NCBI GenBank assembly: GCA_030669775.1 | Contig: DAOVCZ010000110.1 | Span: 1 to 6,538 of the forward strand | Reading direction: 5' to 3' | Origin: Chloroflexota bacterium | GTDB lineage: Bacteria; Chloroflexota; Anaerolineae; Anaerolineales; UBA4823 | DNA length: 6,538 nt | Shown here: positions 6,463 to 6,538 of the stretch, in pieces | Layout of the letters: each line of letters opens with the position of its first letter | Numbering within the stretch: position 1 is the stretch's first letter | Program-made: the position numbers and the translations under genes | The notes under the pieces: model-generated | Databases searched by the model: none | Told to the model about the DNA's origin: nothing | What the model saw: the letters and a program-made list of their open reading frames with translations, nothing else

Positions 6463-6538
6463 TCCCTATCTCTTTACACAATTACTTTGCTCTTTAACTT
6501 GTATGGTTCATCCCCAGTTAGCAATCCGGTCAGGGGCT

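Noticed and set aside
6508..6538. GC-rich patch at the right edge as a tRNA fragment or hairpin
   Set aside because: CCCC and GGGG can pair, but there is no cloverleaf, T-loop consensus or extended stem, and the window ends there.
1..6538. A hidden defence system, CRISPR array, mobile element or other new multi-gene system
   Set aside because: All long coding regions have ordinary explanations; there are no regularly spaced repeats, transposase or integrase genes, terminal repeats, or defence-associated domains.

Overview
The window is a compact stretch of bacterial chromosome that looks like ordinary core genome. The best taxonomic guess is Chloroflexota, probably Anaerolineae. That rests on the flavour of the UvrA and methylmalonyl-CoA epimerase sequences, on a small cysteine-rich hypothetical protein of a kind I associate with that phylum, and on two lipoproteins. 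It is a judgement from sequence character, not a database match.

Layout, left to right: (1) the 3' part of a methylmalonyl-CoA epimerase gene on the + strand, cut by the window edge. (2) Convergent to it, a probable two-gene minus-strand unit, in which an M1-family zinc aminopeptidase lipoprotein (2324 to 726) is followed 19 bp later by a 106-residue four-cysteine protein of unknown function (706 to 386). (3) A divergent intergenic region of about 350 bp holding two extended -10 promoters, a LexA-like inverted repeat on the second, and a nested inverted-repeat cluster. (4) A full-length uvrA on the + strand (2674 to 5556). (5) Convergent to uvrA and only 9 bp from it, an alpha/beta-hydrolase lipoprotein on the minus strand (6450 to 5566), then 88 bp upstream of its start to the window edge.

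The genes do not form one pathway. UvrA is the damage-recognition ATPase of nucleotide excision repair. The epimerase belongs to propionyl-CoA/methylmalonyl-CoA metabolism. The two lipoproteins are predicted surface-anchored hydrolases, one a peptidase and one probably an esterase or related serine hydrolase. I see no mobile element, CRISPR array, tRNA or rRNA, and no sign of recent transfer. I do not see a convincing new multi-gene system. The points most worth checking are the candidate SOS operator at the uvrA promoter, the coupling of the cysteine-rich protein to the M1 lipoprotein, and the Cys-x2-His variant of a UvrA zinc site.
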